Shown: one piece after another, positions 41,018 to 50,571 of the stretch | Numbering within the stretch: the stretch's first letter is position 1 | How the letters are laid out: each line of letters starts with the position of its first letter | DNA from: Pyxidicoccus sp. MSG2 | GTDB taxonomy: Bacteria; Myxococcota; Myxococcia; Myxococcales; Myxococcaceae | Length of the DNA: 64,000 bases | Direction of reading: 5' to 3' | NCBI RefSeq assembly: GCF_026626705.1 | Contig: NZ_JAPNKC010000001.1 | Span: forward strand, 10,502,001-10,566,000 | The notes under the pieces: generated by a model | What the model was told of the DNA's origin: nothing | The model's input: the letters and a program-made list of their open reading frames with translations, nothing else | Database searches by the model: none | Position numbers and translations under genes: made by a program

Positions 41018-42574
41018 TCAGGCGCCCAGGCGCCCGGTCCACGTGAAGTAGGCGCCGCGCGGGTCTTCGAACGGGTCTCGGAAGAACGCCTGCACCTCGG
41101 CCTTCGCCACGCTGCCCGCGTCGAAGGCCTGGTAGAGCCGGTCGCCCAGCAGGTAGCCCAGCGCGTGACTGACGCCGTGGAAGAGCCGGTCCTTGCGCAG
41201 GGGGAGGAGCTTCACGGCCTCCTCCGGCCCTTCCGTCTCCGCGGCCTTGTGCGCGAGCACGAAGGCGGCAATCTGCCGCTCCACGCCCCGGCCCTCGCCG
41301 AAGCGCTTCGCCCACTCGGCCAGCCCCGGACACGTGCGCCGCGGATTGACGAGCTTGGAGCCGAAGAAGCCCAGCGCCTCTTCCAGACACCGCGCGTAGA
41401 AGGCCTCTGACGCGCGGCGCGGCGCCTCCATGGCGTCTCCCACCGCGCAGTGCCGGACGAAGTGCGCCGCCTCCTCCGCCGCGTGGTTCAGCGACATGGA
41501 CGCGAGGTACGCCGTGCGCGCCCGGGGAATGTAGCCGCTCTCCCGCGACAGGATGTGCCGCCGCAACTGCGCCAGCTCCGAGTGCGTGAAGCGCCCACGC
41601 CGCTGGATTCGCGCCAGCACGTCGCCGTCCGCCGCCGTCGCCACGTCCACCGAGTCCAGCGCCCGCACCACCGGCACGCCGGCCAGCCGGCCAATCAGCG
41701 CCGACATCTCGCGAAACCGCTCCGCCGCGCTCCGGTCCACCAGCGGCGCGTCTCCGGCCTCCGCCTCCAGGTAGTCCAGGAAGCTCTGCTGGCACACGAC
41801 GGGGGAGGCGTTCAGCAGGCAGAGCGCGCCGTCCGCCAACTCCACAGCCTCGGCCGCGCCCACGCGCCCCTCGCGCGCCAGCCGCCACCAGACGCCTTCC
41901 GCGTTCTGGTACACGACGAGGCCCCGCCGCGAATCCGCGCCGAGCGCGCGCTCCACCTGCGCGGGCAGGTGGCAGGGCGCCACGTGGTACTGGCCCACCA
42001 GCACCATGACCAGCGGACGGTCCTCGGCACGGGCCGCGCGAGCGATGCGCTCGGCCGCGTAGGCATCCCGCAGCGCCAGCGAGCGCTCGCCCTGCGCGCG
42101 CCGGTCGATGCCCACCACCTCCAGCCGGAGCCGCCGCGCGAAGGCGAGCACCGCGCGCGTGCCCATGGCGGAGCCGAAGCCATTGCCGCCCGCGGTGAGC
42201 CCCAGCCGCTCCAGCAGCGCGCGCTCCGGCAGCCGACCCGCGCGCCACGCGTCCAGCGCGGCCTGGTGGCGGCCCTCCACGCACTCGAGCGCGAGGACGA
42301 CGCGGCGGCCCGAGGCGAGCGCGCGCTCCACCAGCGTCAGGTACGTCTGCTGCGCGAGCGGGAGCGTGTGGTAGTCGCCGACGTACACCACGTCCGCGGC
42401 CTGCACCTGCTGGTGCACGGACGGCAGCGTGACGACGCGCCGGTAGCCGGCGGTGCGCCGCCGGTAGCGCGCCTCGTAGGCGCGGAAGGCTTCGGTCTGA
42501 CCGTCCACCACCCGGGCGAGCTGCGCCCTCTGGCGGCGGAACAGTGCGAGGTGCAAGGCCAGCGAGTCGCGCAT
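41018..42574 (-). CDS. ChaN-like (Tiki/ChaN superfamily) protein
   Basis: A 518-residue protein starting at the ATG at 42574. The N-terminal half (about 55-260) is a ChaN-like domain: ADVVYVGDYHTLPLAQQTYL, VLALECVEGRHQAALDAW and MVLVGQYHVAPCHLPAQVE hold the conserved Glu/Asp/His residues of the Tiki/ChaN/EreA superfamily, which includes haem-binding lipoproteins and membrane-bound proteases. The C-terminal half is helical (SHALGYLLGDRLYQAF) with no named domain. There is no signal peptide, unlike ChaN lipoproteins, so a cytoplasmic role is likely. Confidence 0.8.
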   Translation of the reverse strand: MRDSLALHLALFRRQRAQLARVVDGQTEAFRAYEARYRRRTAGYRRVVTLPSVHQQVQAADVVYVGDYHTLPLAQQTYLTLVERALASGRRVVLALECVEGRHQAALDAWRAGRLPERALLERLGLTAGGNGFGSAMGTRAVLAFARRLRLEVVGIDRRAQGERSLALRDAYAAERIARAARAEDRPLVMVLVGQYHVAPCHLPAQVERALGADSRRGLVVYQNAEGVWWRLAREGRVGAAEAVELADGALCLLNASPVVCQQSFLDYLEAEAGDAPLVDRSAAERFREMSALIGRLAGVPVVRALDSVDVATAADGDVLARIQRRGRFTHSELAQLRRHILSRESGYIPRARTAYLASMSLNHAAEEAAHFVRHCAVGDAMEAPRRASEAFYARCLEEALGFFGSKLVNPRRTCPGLAEWAKRFGEGRGVERQIAAFVLAHKAAETEGPEEAVKLLPLRKDRLFHGVSHALGYLLGDRLYQAFDAGSVAKAEVQAFFRDPFEDPRGAYFTWTGRLGA

Positions 42575-42602
42575 GGAGTGCGCAGATCCCTCGCACGGCA
42601 CA

Positions 42603-42696
42603 GGAGGCCCGGCAAAAAAACGGCCCTCATGAAGCAGCCGGAAAGCGCGTGGACACAGCTGTCCACCCGCGCGGCCCGCCGGCTTCGGGAAGCCGG
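42603..42696. other. Cluster of three palindromes between the ChaN-like gene and the ribbon-helix-helix gene
   Basis: Three inverted repeats are packed into 95 bases: CCGGCTTCGGGAAGCCGG (42679-42696), GTGGACACAGCTGTCCAC (42649-42666), and GGCCCGGC/CGGCC arms around a run of seven A on the plus strand (42614-42620). They lie past the stop of the 42726 gene and before the ChaN-like start, so they may terminate transcription or hold a dimeric-regulator site. Confidence 0.4.
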
Positions 42697-42725
42697 AGGG
42701 CCGGGCGCGGGCCCGGTTGCTGCGA

Positions 42726-43007
42726 CTACTTGGACTCGTCCGAGGACGAGGCCGCAGCCGCGGCCACCACGGGCACGGGGGCCGGGGTGGCCACCGAGGG
42801 AGCCATGGGGACCACAGCGGGACGCAGAGGCGGGCTCAGCACGTCATTCACGGAAGGCATCTTCCGGATGTCGCCGCGCGCCACCTTCCACGCCTGCTGC
42901 ACAATCCACGACAGCGAGCGGTCCTGCCGCGTCGCCTCACGCTGGATCTCTTCCAGCATGTCCTCGGGGAAGTAGAGACTCTGCTTGCGATGGTCGGTCG
43001 TGGCCAT
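42726..43007 (-). CDS. Short ribbon-helix-helix-like protein (TIGR04563-type), copy 1
   Basis: A 93-residue protein. Its first 50 residues have the ribbon-helix-helix pattern: strand KQSLYFPEDM, helix LEEIQREATRQDRSLS, helix WIVQQAWKVARGD. A Pro/Ala/Ser-rich tail follows. I associate the pattern with a short paralogous family of myxobacteria (TIGR04563). Ribbon-helix-helix proteins usually bind DNA as dimers, often as autoregulators. The gene at 43015 is a close paralogue just upstream (eight bases between them), so this is a tandem duplication. No toxin gene is adjacent. Confidence 0.82.
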   Translation of the reverse strand: MATTDHRKQSLYFPEDMLEEIQREATRQDRSLSWIVQQAWKVARGDIRKMPSVNDVLSPPLRPAVVPMAPSVATPAPVPVVAAAAASSSDESK

Positions 43008-43014
43008 GCCGTCG

Positions 43015-43218
43015 CTACTCCTCCCGCGGGTCCTGGCGCTCGTCGCCAGTCACGTCGTTGACGGCCGGGAACGACTTGATGCGCTCACGGGCGATCTTCC
43101 ACGCCTGCTGAACGACCCACGACAGGGAGCGGTCCTGGCGGGTCGCTTCCTCCTGGATCTCCTTCAGCATCTCCTCGGGGAAGTACAGCGACTGCTTGCG
43201 CTTGTCAGTGCCTGCCAT
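43015..43218 (-). CDS. Short ribbon-helix-helix-like protein (TIGR04563-type), copy 2
   Basis: A 67-residue protein; the ATG at 43218 is taken as start because the fold begins there and the longer frame is low-complexity. Residues 8-50 (KQSLYFPEEMLKEIQEEATR, then QDRSLSWVVQQAWKIARER) match the downstream copy at most positions, including the final PxVNDV. Unlike copy 1 it lacks the long Pro/Ala tail and ends in an acidic tail (DERQDPREE). It is probably a dimeric DNA-binding protein; partners or targets cannot be read. Confidence 0.8.
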   Translation of the reverse strand: MAGTDKRKQSLYFPEEMLKEIQEEATRQDRSLSWVVQQAWKIARERIKSFPAVNDVTGDERQDPREE

Positions 43219-43380
43219 ACCTGGGTCTCCGGGGCGGATTCGAGGTGACGACCTGAACACACCGGGGTCGTTATCCGACAGACTCCCAAGAGGGTCAACG
43301 GTTTCGGAGGACTCATTCCGCGACCGCACGGTCAACACCCGGGCGCGTGCAGTCGCACGTGACGTGTGCAGCGTGGCGCG

Positions 43381-43422
43381 AAAAAGGAAACGCCCCGGAC
43401 CTCAAAGAGGAAGTCCGGGGCG
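43381..43422 (-). terminator. Rho-independent terminator of the small-RNA gene
   Basis: On the minus strand CGCCCCGGAC (from 43422) and GTCCGGGGCG form a perfect ten-base-pair stem with a loop closed further by CCTC/GAGG. TTTCCTTTTT follows directly. The T-tract exists only on the minus strand, so it ends a minus-strand transcript coming from about 43584; no protein gene lies there. Confidence 0.85.
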
Positions 43423-43584
43423 CTTCGGAAAGAGGGACCGCCGGGAGTGGATCTCCTGGCGGACCCGTGGGCCCAGAGGGGGAGGGGGGGGACCCCTAGG
43501 CCCAACACCTTGAAATTCGACCGTCCTCTCAACATCCCCTGCGGCAGCGCCTATTTCCGCTACCGCGACCACGCCCATCCGGTG
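43381..43584 (-). ncRNA. Candidate small RNA of about 200 nt, upstream of and divergent from tilS
   Basis: A sigma-70 promoter with an ideal 17-base spacer (43618-43590) and an intrinsic terminator (43422-43381) bound about 200 nt on the minus strand with no plausible protein: the one frame inside (ATG at 43535) has no spaced ribosome site and reads through the terminator. The RNA folds well. A 5' hairpin has arms GCGGTAGCG/CGCTGCCGC (43541-43566, one G-U pair). A long central hairpin is closed by AGAGGAC/GTCCCTCT, opens into an internal bubble and ends in GGGCC..TAGGGG/CCCC..GGGCCC. The 3' hairpin is the terminator. A 6S-like RNA or a Pxr-type developmental RNA are alternatives; I recognise no family. 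Confidence 0.7.
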
Positions 43585-43589
43585 TGACG

Positions 43590-43618
43590 ATCATAAGAAC
43601 CGCCCCCCCTACCTTCAA
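43590..43618 (-). promoter_or_regulatory. Sigma-70-type promoter of the small-RNA candidate
   Basis: On the minus strand TTGAAG (43618-43613) and TATGAT (43595-43590) are exactly 17 bases apart; both boxes match five or four of six consensus bases. The expected start site is near 43583. It lies about 55 bases from the tilS start codon on the opposite strand, so tilS and RNA promoters are close or overlapping. Confidence 0.72.
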
Positions 43619-43671
43619 CCGCACGCGCCTCTGTAACCCAGCCATTCGACAATCCATTCCGGCCCTGTCAG

Positions 43672-45027
43672 ATGCCCCGCACTCACTCCCACCCCCCGCC
43701 GCTGACGAAGACGCTGGAGGCGGCGTACCAGCGCCTCGGCCTCGAGGGCCGCTCGGTGCTGCTCGCCGTCTCGGGAGGCGCGGACTCCACCGCCCTGCTG
43801 GTGGGCACCGCGCGCGTCGCGCCCGCGCTCCGGCTGCGCGTGGAGGTCGCGACACTGAACCATGGCCTCCGACTGGAGTCCGAGGCGGAGGTACAGGCGG
43901 TCGCCCGCCTGGCCGCCGGGCTGGACGTGCCCTGCCACGTTCGTGATTTGCACCTGCGCGCGGGCCCCGGGCTGGAGGCGAGGGCGCGAGAGGCTCGCTA
44001 CGCGGCGTTGGAGGCCTTGCGGCGCGAGCGCGGGCTGGACGCGGTGGCCACCGCGCACACGGCGAGCGACCAGGCGGAGACGCTGCTGATGCGGCTGGCG
44101 CGCGGCACGGCGCTGCGGGGCGCGGGCGGCATCCAGGCCTCACGTGCGGGGCTCGTCCGCCCGCTTCTGGAGCGGACCCGCGAGGAGGTGCTCGCCTTCC
44201 TCGCCGCCGAAGATGTCTCTTTCTGGACAGACCCGATGAATTCCGACCCGGCCTTCTTCCGCACGCGCATCCGGAAGGACGCGCTGCCGGCCCTGTCGCG
44301 CGCGGCTGGCTACGCGGTGGAGGCGCGGCTGGCGTCCTTCGCGCGGCACGCGGCGGAGGACGACGCGCTCCTGTCGCGCATGGCGGACGACGCGTGGCCG
44401 CGGCTCGTGCTGGAGGACGGCAGCCTGGATGCCCCGGGCGTGCGCGCGCTGGAGTCACCGCTGCGGCGCAGGGTGCTCGCCCGGCTGCTGGACGTGGCGG
44501 GCGTGCCGGCGGATGACGCCACGCTGGCGCGCGTGCTCGTCGCGGTGGAGCGCGGAGGCACCGCCACGCTGGGGCGGGGGCTCGTGCTGCGCGCCGCGAG
44601 CGGGCGGGTGCGCTGCGTGAGTCCCCGGCGGCCTGACGTCGCCACCCGGTTGCAATTGGAGGGTGTGGGGGCGAAGGGGCCGCTGGAGGGCACGGGCTGG
44701 CGCTTCTCCGTGGAGCCGGGGCCGCCGCCCGCGGGCGTGTGGAGCCTGGCGCTCGCGGAAGGGACGCGCTGGCCGCTCACCGTACGGACGCGCCAGGCGG
44801 GCGACCGCGTCCGCACCGAGGCGGGACAACGCAAGCTCCAGGACCTGTTGGTGGATCTTCGGGTGCCGGCGGAGGCGCGAGGCGCGTGGCCGGTGGTGGT
44901 GGACGCCGGGGGAGGGGTGTTGTGGCTCCCCGGGCTCTGGGCACCCGCGTTCACAGGAGTGCCTTCCGGACACTCCTTGTGGGCGGCACCACCCAGTCCG
45001 AGCATTCAGCGGACCCCTCCGTTATAG
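43672..45027 (+). CDS. tilS: tRNA(Ile)-lysidine synthetase
   Basis: A 451-residue protein. The PP-loop ATP-binding motif is LLAVSGGADSTALL (residues 31-44). ATLNHGLRLESEAE, the DLHLRAGPGLEARAREARY region and TAHTASDQAETLLMRLARGT are TilS signatures. The C-terminal half holds the TilS substrate-binding domains, ending RQAGDRVRTEAGQRKLQDLL. It converts C34 of the CAU-anticodon isoleucine tRNA to lysidine, switching decoding from AUG to AUA. No clear ribosome site precedes the ATG, so translation may be leaderless or weak. ftsH follows after 181 bases, the usual order in these bacteria. Confidence 0.95.
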   Translation: MPRTHSHPPPLTKTLEAAYQRLGLEGRSVLLAVSGGADSTALLVGTARVAPALRLRVEVATLNHGLRLESEAEVQAVARLAAGLDVPCHVRDLHLRAGPGLEARAREARYAALEALRRERGLDAVATAHTASDQAETLLMRLARGTALRGAGGIQASRAGLVRPLLERTREEVLAFLAAEDVSFWTDPMNSDPAFFRTRIRKDALPALSRAAGYAVEARLASFARHAAEDDALLSRMADDAWPRLVLEDGSLDAPGVRALESPLRRRVLARLLDVAGVPADDATLARVLVAVERGGTATLGRGLVLRAASGRVRCVSPRRPDVATRLQLEGVGAKGPLEGTGWRFSVEPGPPPAGVWSLALAEGTRWPLTVRTRQAGDRVRTEAGQRKLQDLLVDLRVPAEARGAWPVVVDAGGGVLWLPGLWAPAFTGVPSGHSLWAAPPSPSIQRTPPL

Positions 45028-45074
45028 AGTGGAAGCAGTGCAGGGAGCGGGGATGGCCGCGCCCCCCTAAATAG

Positions 45075-45104
45075 TTGAGGGCTTTTTGCTGTTGCTGATA
45101 CGGT
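45075..45104 (+). promoter_or_regulatory. Possible ftsH promoter
   Basis: TTGAGG (45075-45080) and TACGGT (45099-45104) are 18 bases apart, with a T-rich spacer. A hairpin GCTGGG/CCCAGC near 45151-45167 would lie in the 5' leader. The matches are moderate, so the promoter is only a candidate. Confidence 0.35.
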
Positions 45105-45208
45105 CCGACGTTGGGTTGCTCGCCTGGTGTCGGCCAAATGATGGAAATAGCTGGGGTTCTTCCCAGCGCGGCCCTCATCCCGCCGAGTACCGAAAGGGCA
45201 GCTGACAC

Positions 45209-47125
<1,917 letters not shown>

Positions 47126-47153
47126 TCGCTTCTTCCGAAGTCCTGAAATGACG

Positions 47154-47192
47154 AAGGCCCTTCCCAGTGTACCGGGAAGGGCCTTCTGCTTT
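47154..47192 (+). terminator. Rho-independent terminator after ftsH
   Basis: AAGGCCCTTCCC and GGGAAGGGCCTT form a perfect 12-base-pair stem with an eight-base loop, followed by CTGCTTTG on the plus strand. The reverse strand also gives a short T-run (TTCGTC), so it may work for the convergent pirin gene as well. Confidence 0.8.
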
Positions 47193-47218
47193 GCGGGCCT
47201 CCATTCGAGCCCGGCCGC

Positions 47219-47914
47219 TCAGGCGAGGTCGAAGAGCAGCGCCTCGACGGGCTCGGTGGCCGTGAGGACCAGCCGCGACTCGTCGGACACGGCCACGCCG
47301 TCACCGGCCTTCAACTCCACGCCGTTGAGCGTGGCCCTGCCGCGCGCCATCTGCACCCAGGCATGGCGGCCGGGGGCGAGCGTGTACTCGGCCGACTCGC
47401 CCGCGCCCAGCAGCGTGCCGTGCAGCGACACGTCCTGGTGCACGGTGAGGCTGCCCTCGCGCGCGTCGGGGCTGACCACCACGCGCCAGCGGCCCCGGCG
47501 CTCGGCCTCGGTGAACATCTTCTGCTCGTAGCCGGGCTTCAGGCCCCGCTTCTCGGGGATGATCCAGATCTGCAGGAAGTGCAGTTCCTCGTCCGAGCCG
47601 TTCATCTCGCTGTGCTGCACGCCGGTGCCGGCCGTCATCCGCTGCACCTCACCCGCGCGCAAGAGCCCGGTGCCGCCCGTGCTGTCTCGGTGGGCAATGG
47701 CCCCGCTGAGGGGGTACGTGATGATTTCCATGTCGCGGTGGGGGTGCGTGTCGAAGCCCTCGCCGGAGATGACACGGTCCTCGTTGATGACGCGCAGGGC
47801 GCGGAAGCCCATGTTGTCGGGGTCGTAGTAGCCGCCGAACGAGAAGGTGTGGTGGGAGTCCAGCCAACCGTGGTTCGCATGGCCGCGGGCTTCAGAAGGT
47901 CGAATGGTCATCAT
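47219..47914 (-). CDS. Pirin-family protein (bicupin)
   Basis: A 231-residue protein; the ATG at 47914 follows AAGGAG by six bases. The N-terminal cupin carries the pirin metal site in FDTHPHRDMEIITYPLSG and later GVQHSEMNGSDEELHFLQ (His and Glu ligands). The C-terminal cupin is intact (VHQDVSLHGTLLGAGESAEY). Pirins of this size bind iron and some act as quercetinases or redox-sensitive regulators. It converges with ftsH; the LysR-type regulator lies 22 bases past... upstream on the same strand side, so the two may form one regulated unit. Confidence 0.92.
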   Translation of the reverse strand: MMTIRPSEARGHANHGWLDSHHTFSFGGYYDPDNMGFRALRVINEDRVISGEGFDTHPHRDMEIITYPLSGAIAHRDSTGGTGLLRAGEVQRMTAGTGVQHSEMNGSDEELHFLQIWIIPEKRGLKPGYEQKMFTEAERRGRWRVVVSPDAREGSLTVHQDVSLHGTLLGAGESAEYTLAPGRHAWVQMARGRATLNGVELKAGDGVAVSDESRLVLTATEPVEALLFDLA

Positions 47915-48055
47915 GGTGTGCTCCTTGTCTTCGGAAGGCGTTGGCCACCAGGGCCCGTCCGTCTTCGAGAAGGAAGATGCGACAGCGCCCCCCTCCCCAC
48001 CAGACGAGGAACTGGGAACCATCGTTCCACCCATTGGACGATCGGCGGGTTCGTC

Positions 48056-48943
48056 TCAGGCCACCGGGCGGACGGGCCAGCGCTCCCGCAGGAACTCCAC
48101 GAAGGCCGTCACCTTGGGCGAGTCGTGGCGGCTGCTCGGGTAGACGGCGTGCACCGGCACCGTGGCCGAGCTCCAGTCGGGGAGGATGCGCTTCAGGCGC
48201 CCGCTGGCAAGGTCCTCTGCGTAGTTGAGGTTGGGCAGGAGCGCGATGCCGCCGCCCGCCAGCGTCACCGCGCGCAGCATGTCGGGCTCATTCACGGCGA
48301 GCCGCGCCCGCACGGGAACTTCCACCGTCTTGCCGCCCGAGGACAGCGTCCAGGAGTTCCGCTCCAGCGCCGTGCCGAAGAGGATGCAGTCGTGCTTCTC
48401 CAGCTCCTTCGGGGCCTTGGGCGTGCCGCGCTGCTTCAGGTAGCCGGGGGCGGCGACGACGATGTTCTCGATGTTGCCGAGCCTGCGCGCGATGAGTGAC
48501 GAGTCCGCGAGGCGTCCCGCGCGCACGGCGAGGTCGAAGCCTTCCTCCATCAGGTCCACCGCGCGCTCCGTGCACACCAGCTCGAGGTGCACCTGGGGGT
48601 GGCGCTGGAGGAACTCCGAGACGAGCGGCCCGAGGCAGCCGAAGGTGAGCGGCGTGGTGACGCGGAGCAGGCCGTGGGGCGCGGTCTGCAGGCGCGTGAC
48701 GGCCAGCTCCGCCTGTTCGACTTCGGCGACGATGCGGGCGGCGTGCTCGTAGTAGGCCTGCCCCGCGTCGGTGAGGCGCAGCTTGCGCGACGTGCGGTGC
48801 AGCAGCTGCGCGCCGATGCGCTCCTCCAAATCCGACACCTTCCGGCTGACGGTGGACTTGGGCATCCGCAGCAGGCGCGCCGCCGAGGTGAAGCTGCCGG
48901 CCTGCACCACCCGCGCGAAGACGAGGAGCTCGTTGAGGTCCAT
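48056..48943 (-). CDS. LysR-family transcriptional regulator
   Basis: A 295-residue protein with the N-terminal winged helix-turn-helix (LLVFARVVQAGSFTSAARLL, RMPKSTVSRKVSDLEERIGA) and a C-terminal periplasmic-binding-protein-like effector domain (LLRVTTPLTFGCLGPLVSEF, FDLAVRAGRLADSSLIARRL). It resembles the CrgA/aaeR-type subgroup by its TVSRKVSDLE and GxxLLHRTSRKL motifs. The pirin gene begins 141 bases downstream on the same strand; LysR regulators next to pirin usually control it, which I infer here. No dyad operator is obvious in the 140-base gap. Confidence 0.93.
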   Translation of the reverse strand: MDLNELLVFARVVQAGSFTSAARLLRMPKSTVSRKVSDLEERIGAQLLHRTSRKLRLTDAGQAYYEHAARIVAEVEQAELAVTRLQTAPHGLLRVTTPLTFGCLGPLVSEFLQRHPQVHLELVCTERAVDLMEEGFDLAVRAGRLADSSLIARRLGNIENIVVAAPGYLKQRGTPKAPKELEKHDCILFGTALERNSWTLSSGGKTVEVPVRARLAVNEPDMLRAVTLAGGGIALLPNLNYAEDLASGRLKRILPDWSSATVPVHAVYPSSRHDSPKVTAFVEFLRERWPVRPVA

Positions 48944-49050
48944 GGCTCCGCATCTAATGCCCGGCAGCCGTCGCTTCGGCGAGAAGTTCGGCGCCCGGTT
49001 GCGGCGTGGGGGATAGGGTGGGGGCCCGTGCGTTCAGGAGCCCGCTCTCG

Positions 49051-50274
49051 ATGATTCGTGCCCGTCCGATTGCCGCCGACCGCCCCGAGGACCTGATGCT
49101 GGCCTTCCGGCGGATGGGGCTGCCCGCGGCCGCCCACGAGGAGCTGCTGGCGAAGCTGCCCCACCTGCAACTGCTGCTCACCGGCCTGACGGAGGACGCG
49201 GCCCGCTTCCTCCAGTCGCGCTCCGAGGCCACCACGAACTACCCCGCGTGGATTCCGGGCGACCCGAAGGCGCGTCCGGGGACGGGGCTGCTCTCGGGGC
49301 GCAGGGAGCAGGTGGAGCGGCTGGTGGCGGCGGCGCGCGCGAGGGCCGCGGCCCTGCCGGAGCTGGCCTCCGCGCTGGAGCGCGCCCTGGCGGCGGACAG
49401 GGCCCCGGCGGCGCTGGAGCTGGGCGGACGCACCTTCGCGTGGGGCTCGCGCACCTACGTCATGGGCGTCGTGAATGTCACGCCGGACAGCTTCTCCGAC
49501 GGCGGCCGCTTCTTCGACGCGGAGGCCGCCATCGCCCACGGCGTGGCGCTGGCGGAGGCGGGCGCGGACCTGCTCGATGTAGGTGGGGAGTCCACCCGTC
49601 CGGGCGCCCAGGCGGTGGGCGTGGAGGAGGAAGTGGCGCGGGTGCTGCCCGTCATCCAGGGCCTGCGCGCGCGGACGTCGGTGCCCCTGTCGGTGGACAC
49701 CACCAAGGCCGCAGTGGCGCGCGAGGCGCTGAAGGCGGGCGCGCACCTCATCAACGACATCACCGGCTTCCGCTCGGACCCGGACCTGCCCCGCGTGGTG
49801 GCCGAGGCGGGGGCGGCCTGCTGCCTCATGCACATCCAGGGCACTCCGGCGACCATGCAGCAGGCGCCGCGCTACGACGACCTGGTGGAAGAGGTGGCGG
49901 CCTTCCTGGAGGACGCCGTGGCGAGGGCGGTGGCGGCGGGGGTGCCGCGCGGGCGCATCCTCCTGGACCCGGGCATCGGCTTCGGGAAGACGTTCGACCA
50001 CAACCTCTTCCTCCTGCGCCGCCTGGGGGAGTTGCGCGTGCTGGGGCTGCCGCTGCTGGTGGGCACCAGCCGGAAGGGTTTCCTGGGGAAGCTCACGGGG
50101 GGCAAGCCGGCCTCCGAGCGGCTGGCGGCGACGCTGGGCTCCGTGGCCACGGTGGCCACCCTGGGCGGCGCGGACGTGGTGCGGGTGCACGACGTGACGG
50201 AGGCCCGGGACGCGCTGACCGTGGCGGACGCCATCCGGCAAGGATTGGAGGGTGGCCTGCTGTACAGCCGGTAA
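49051..50274 (+). CDS. folP: Dihydropteroate synthase with a long N-terminal extension
   Basis: A 407-residue protein; the ATG at 49051 has AGGAG ten bases upstream. The catalytic domain starts only near residue 137: VMGVVNVTPDSFSDGGRFFD, DLLDVGGESTRPGAQ, INDITGFRSDP, LDPGIGFGKTFDHN and GTSRKGFLGKL are the folate-synthase signatures. It joins dihydropterin pyrophosphate and p-aminobenzoate. The first ~135 residues (PEDLMLAFRRMGLPAAAHEE, AARFLQSRSEATTNYPAWIP) are not part of the usual ~280-residue enzyme; they form a helical domain of unknown role. It precedes glmM as in many bacteria. Confidence 0.95.
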   Translation: MIRARPIAADRPEDLMLAFRRMGLPAAAHEELLAKLPHLQLLLTGLTEDAARFLQSRSEATTNYPAWIPGDPKARPGTGLLSGRREQVERLVAAARARAAALPELASALERALAADRAPAALELGGRTFAWGSRTYVMGVVNVTPDSFSDGGRFFDAEAAIAHGVALAEAGADLLDVGGESTRPGAQAVGVEEEVARVLPVIQGLRARTSVPLSVDTTKAAVAREALKAGAHLINDITGFRSDPDLPRVVAEAGAACCLMHIQGTPATMQQAPRYDDLVEEVAAFLEDAVARAVAAGVPRGRILLDPGIGFGKTFDHNLFLLRRLGELRVLGLPLLVGTSRKGFLGKLTGGKPASERLAATLGSVATVATLGGADVVRVHDVTEARDALTVADAIRQGLEGGLLYSR

Positions 50275-50345
50275 TTTGGTGTGGCTTTCAGTCCTCGGGG
50301 TGTGGACTTCCGGGCACCACCGGGGAGCAGTCAGGGAGGCACTGT

Positions 50346-50432
50346 ATGGGGCTCAGCGCTCTCATGGGACTCGCGGCGCGAGGCATCCGAAACCCCACGG
50401 CGGCGTTGGTACTGATTTCGCAACCTCGTTGA
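50346..50432 (+). CDS. Possible small protein of 28 residues in the folP-glmM spacer
   Basis: An ATG at 50346 has GGGAGG with an ideal six-base spacing. The frame encodes 28 residues (MGLSALMGLAARGIRNPTAA and eight more), an amphipathic or weakly hydrophobic peptide without cysteine. Third-position GC is lower than in neighbouring genes, so coding is uncertain. The rest of the 297-base spacer holds only GC-rich palindromes near 50488-50520. Confidence 0.3.
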   Translation: MGLSALMGLAARGIRNPTAALVLISQPR

Positions 50433-50571
50433 GGCTGATAAGCCTGCATGCCTGGGTGGTTGCCCAGGGAGCACCGGGTCCGTAGCTTCGGGCCCTCATA
50501 GAGGGCGGGGTATAAGCCCCGACGTCGAGAGGCCGGCGCAGGCCCGGCGTGGGAAAGGTGGAGCGGCACAC

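Noticed and set aside
43332..43535. A 67-codon minus-strand frame inside the small-RNA candidate
   Set aside because: The purine run touches the ATG with no spacing, and the frame reads through the terminator stem and T-tract.
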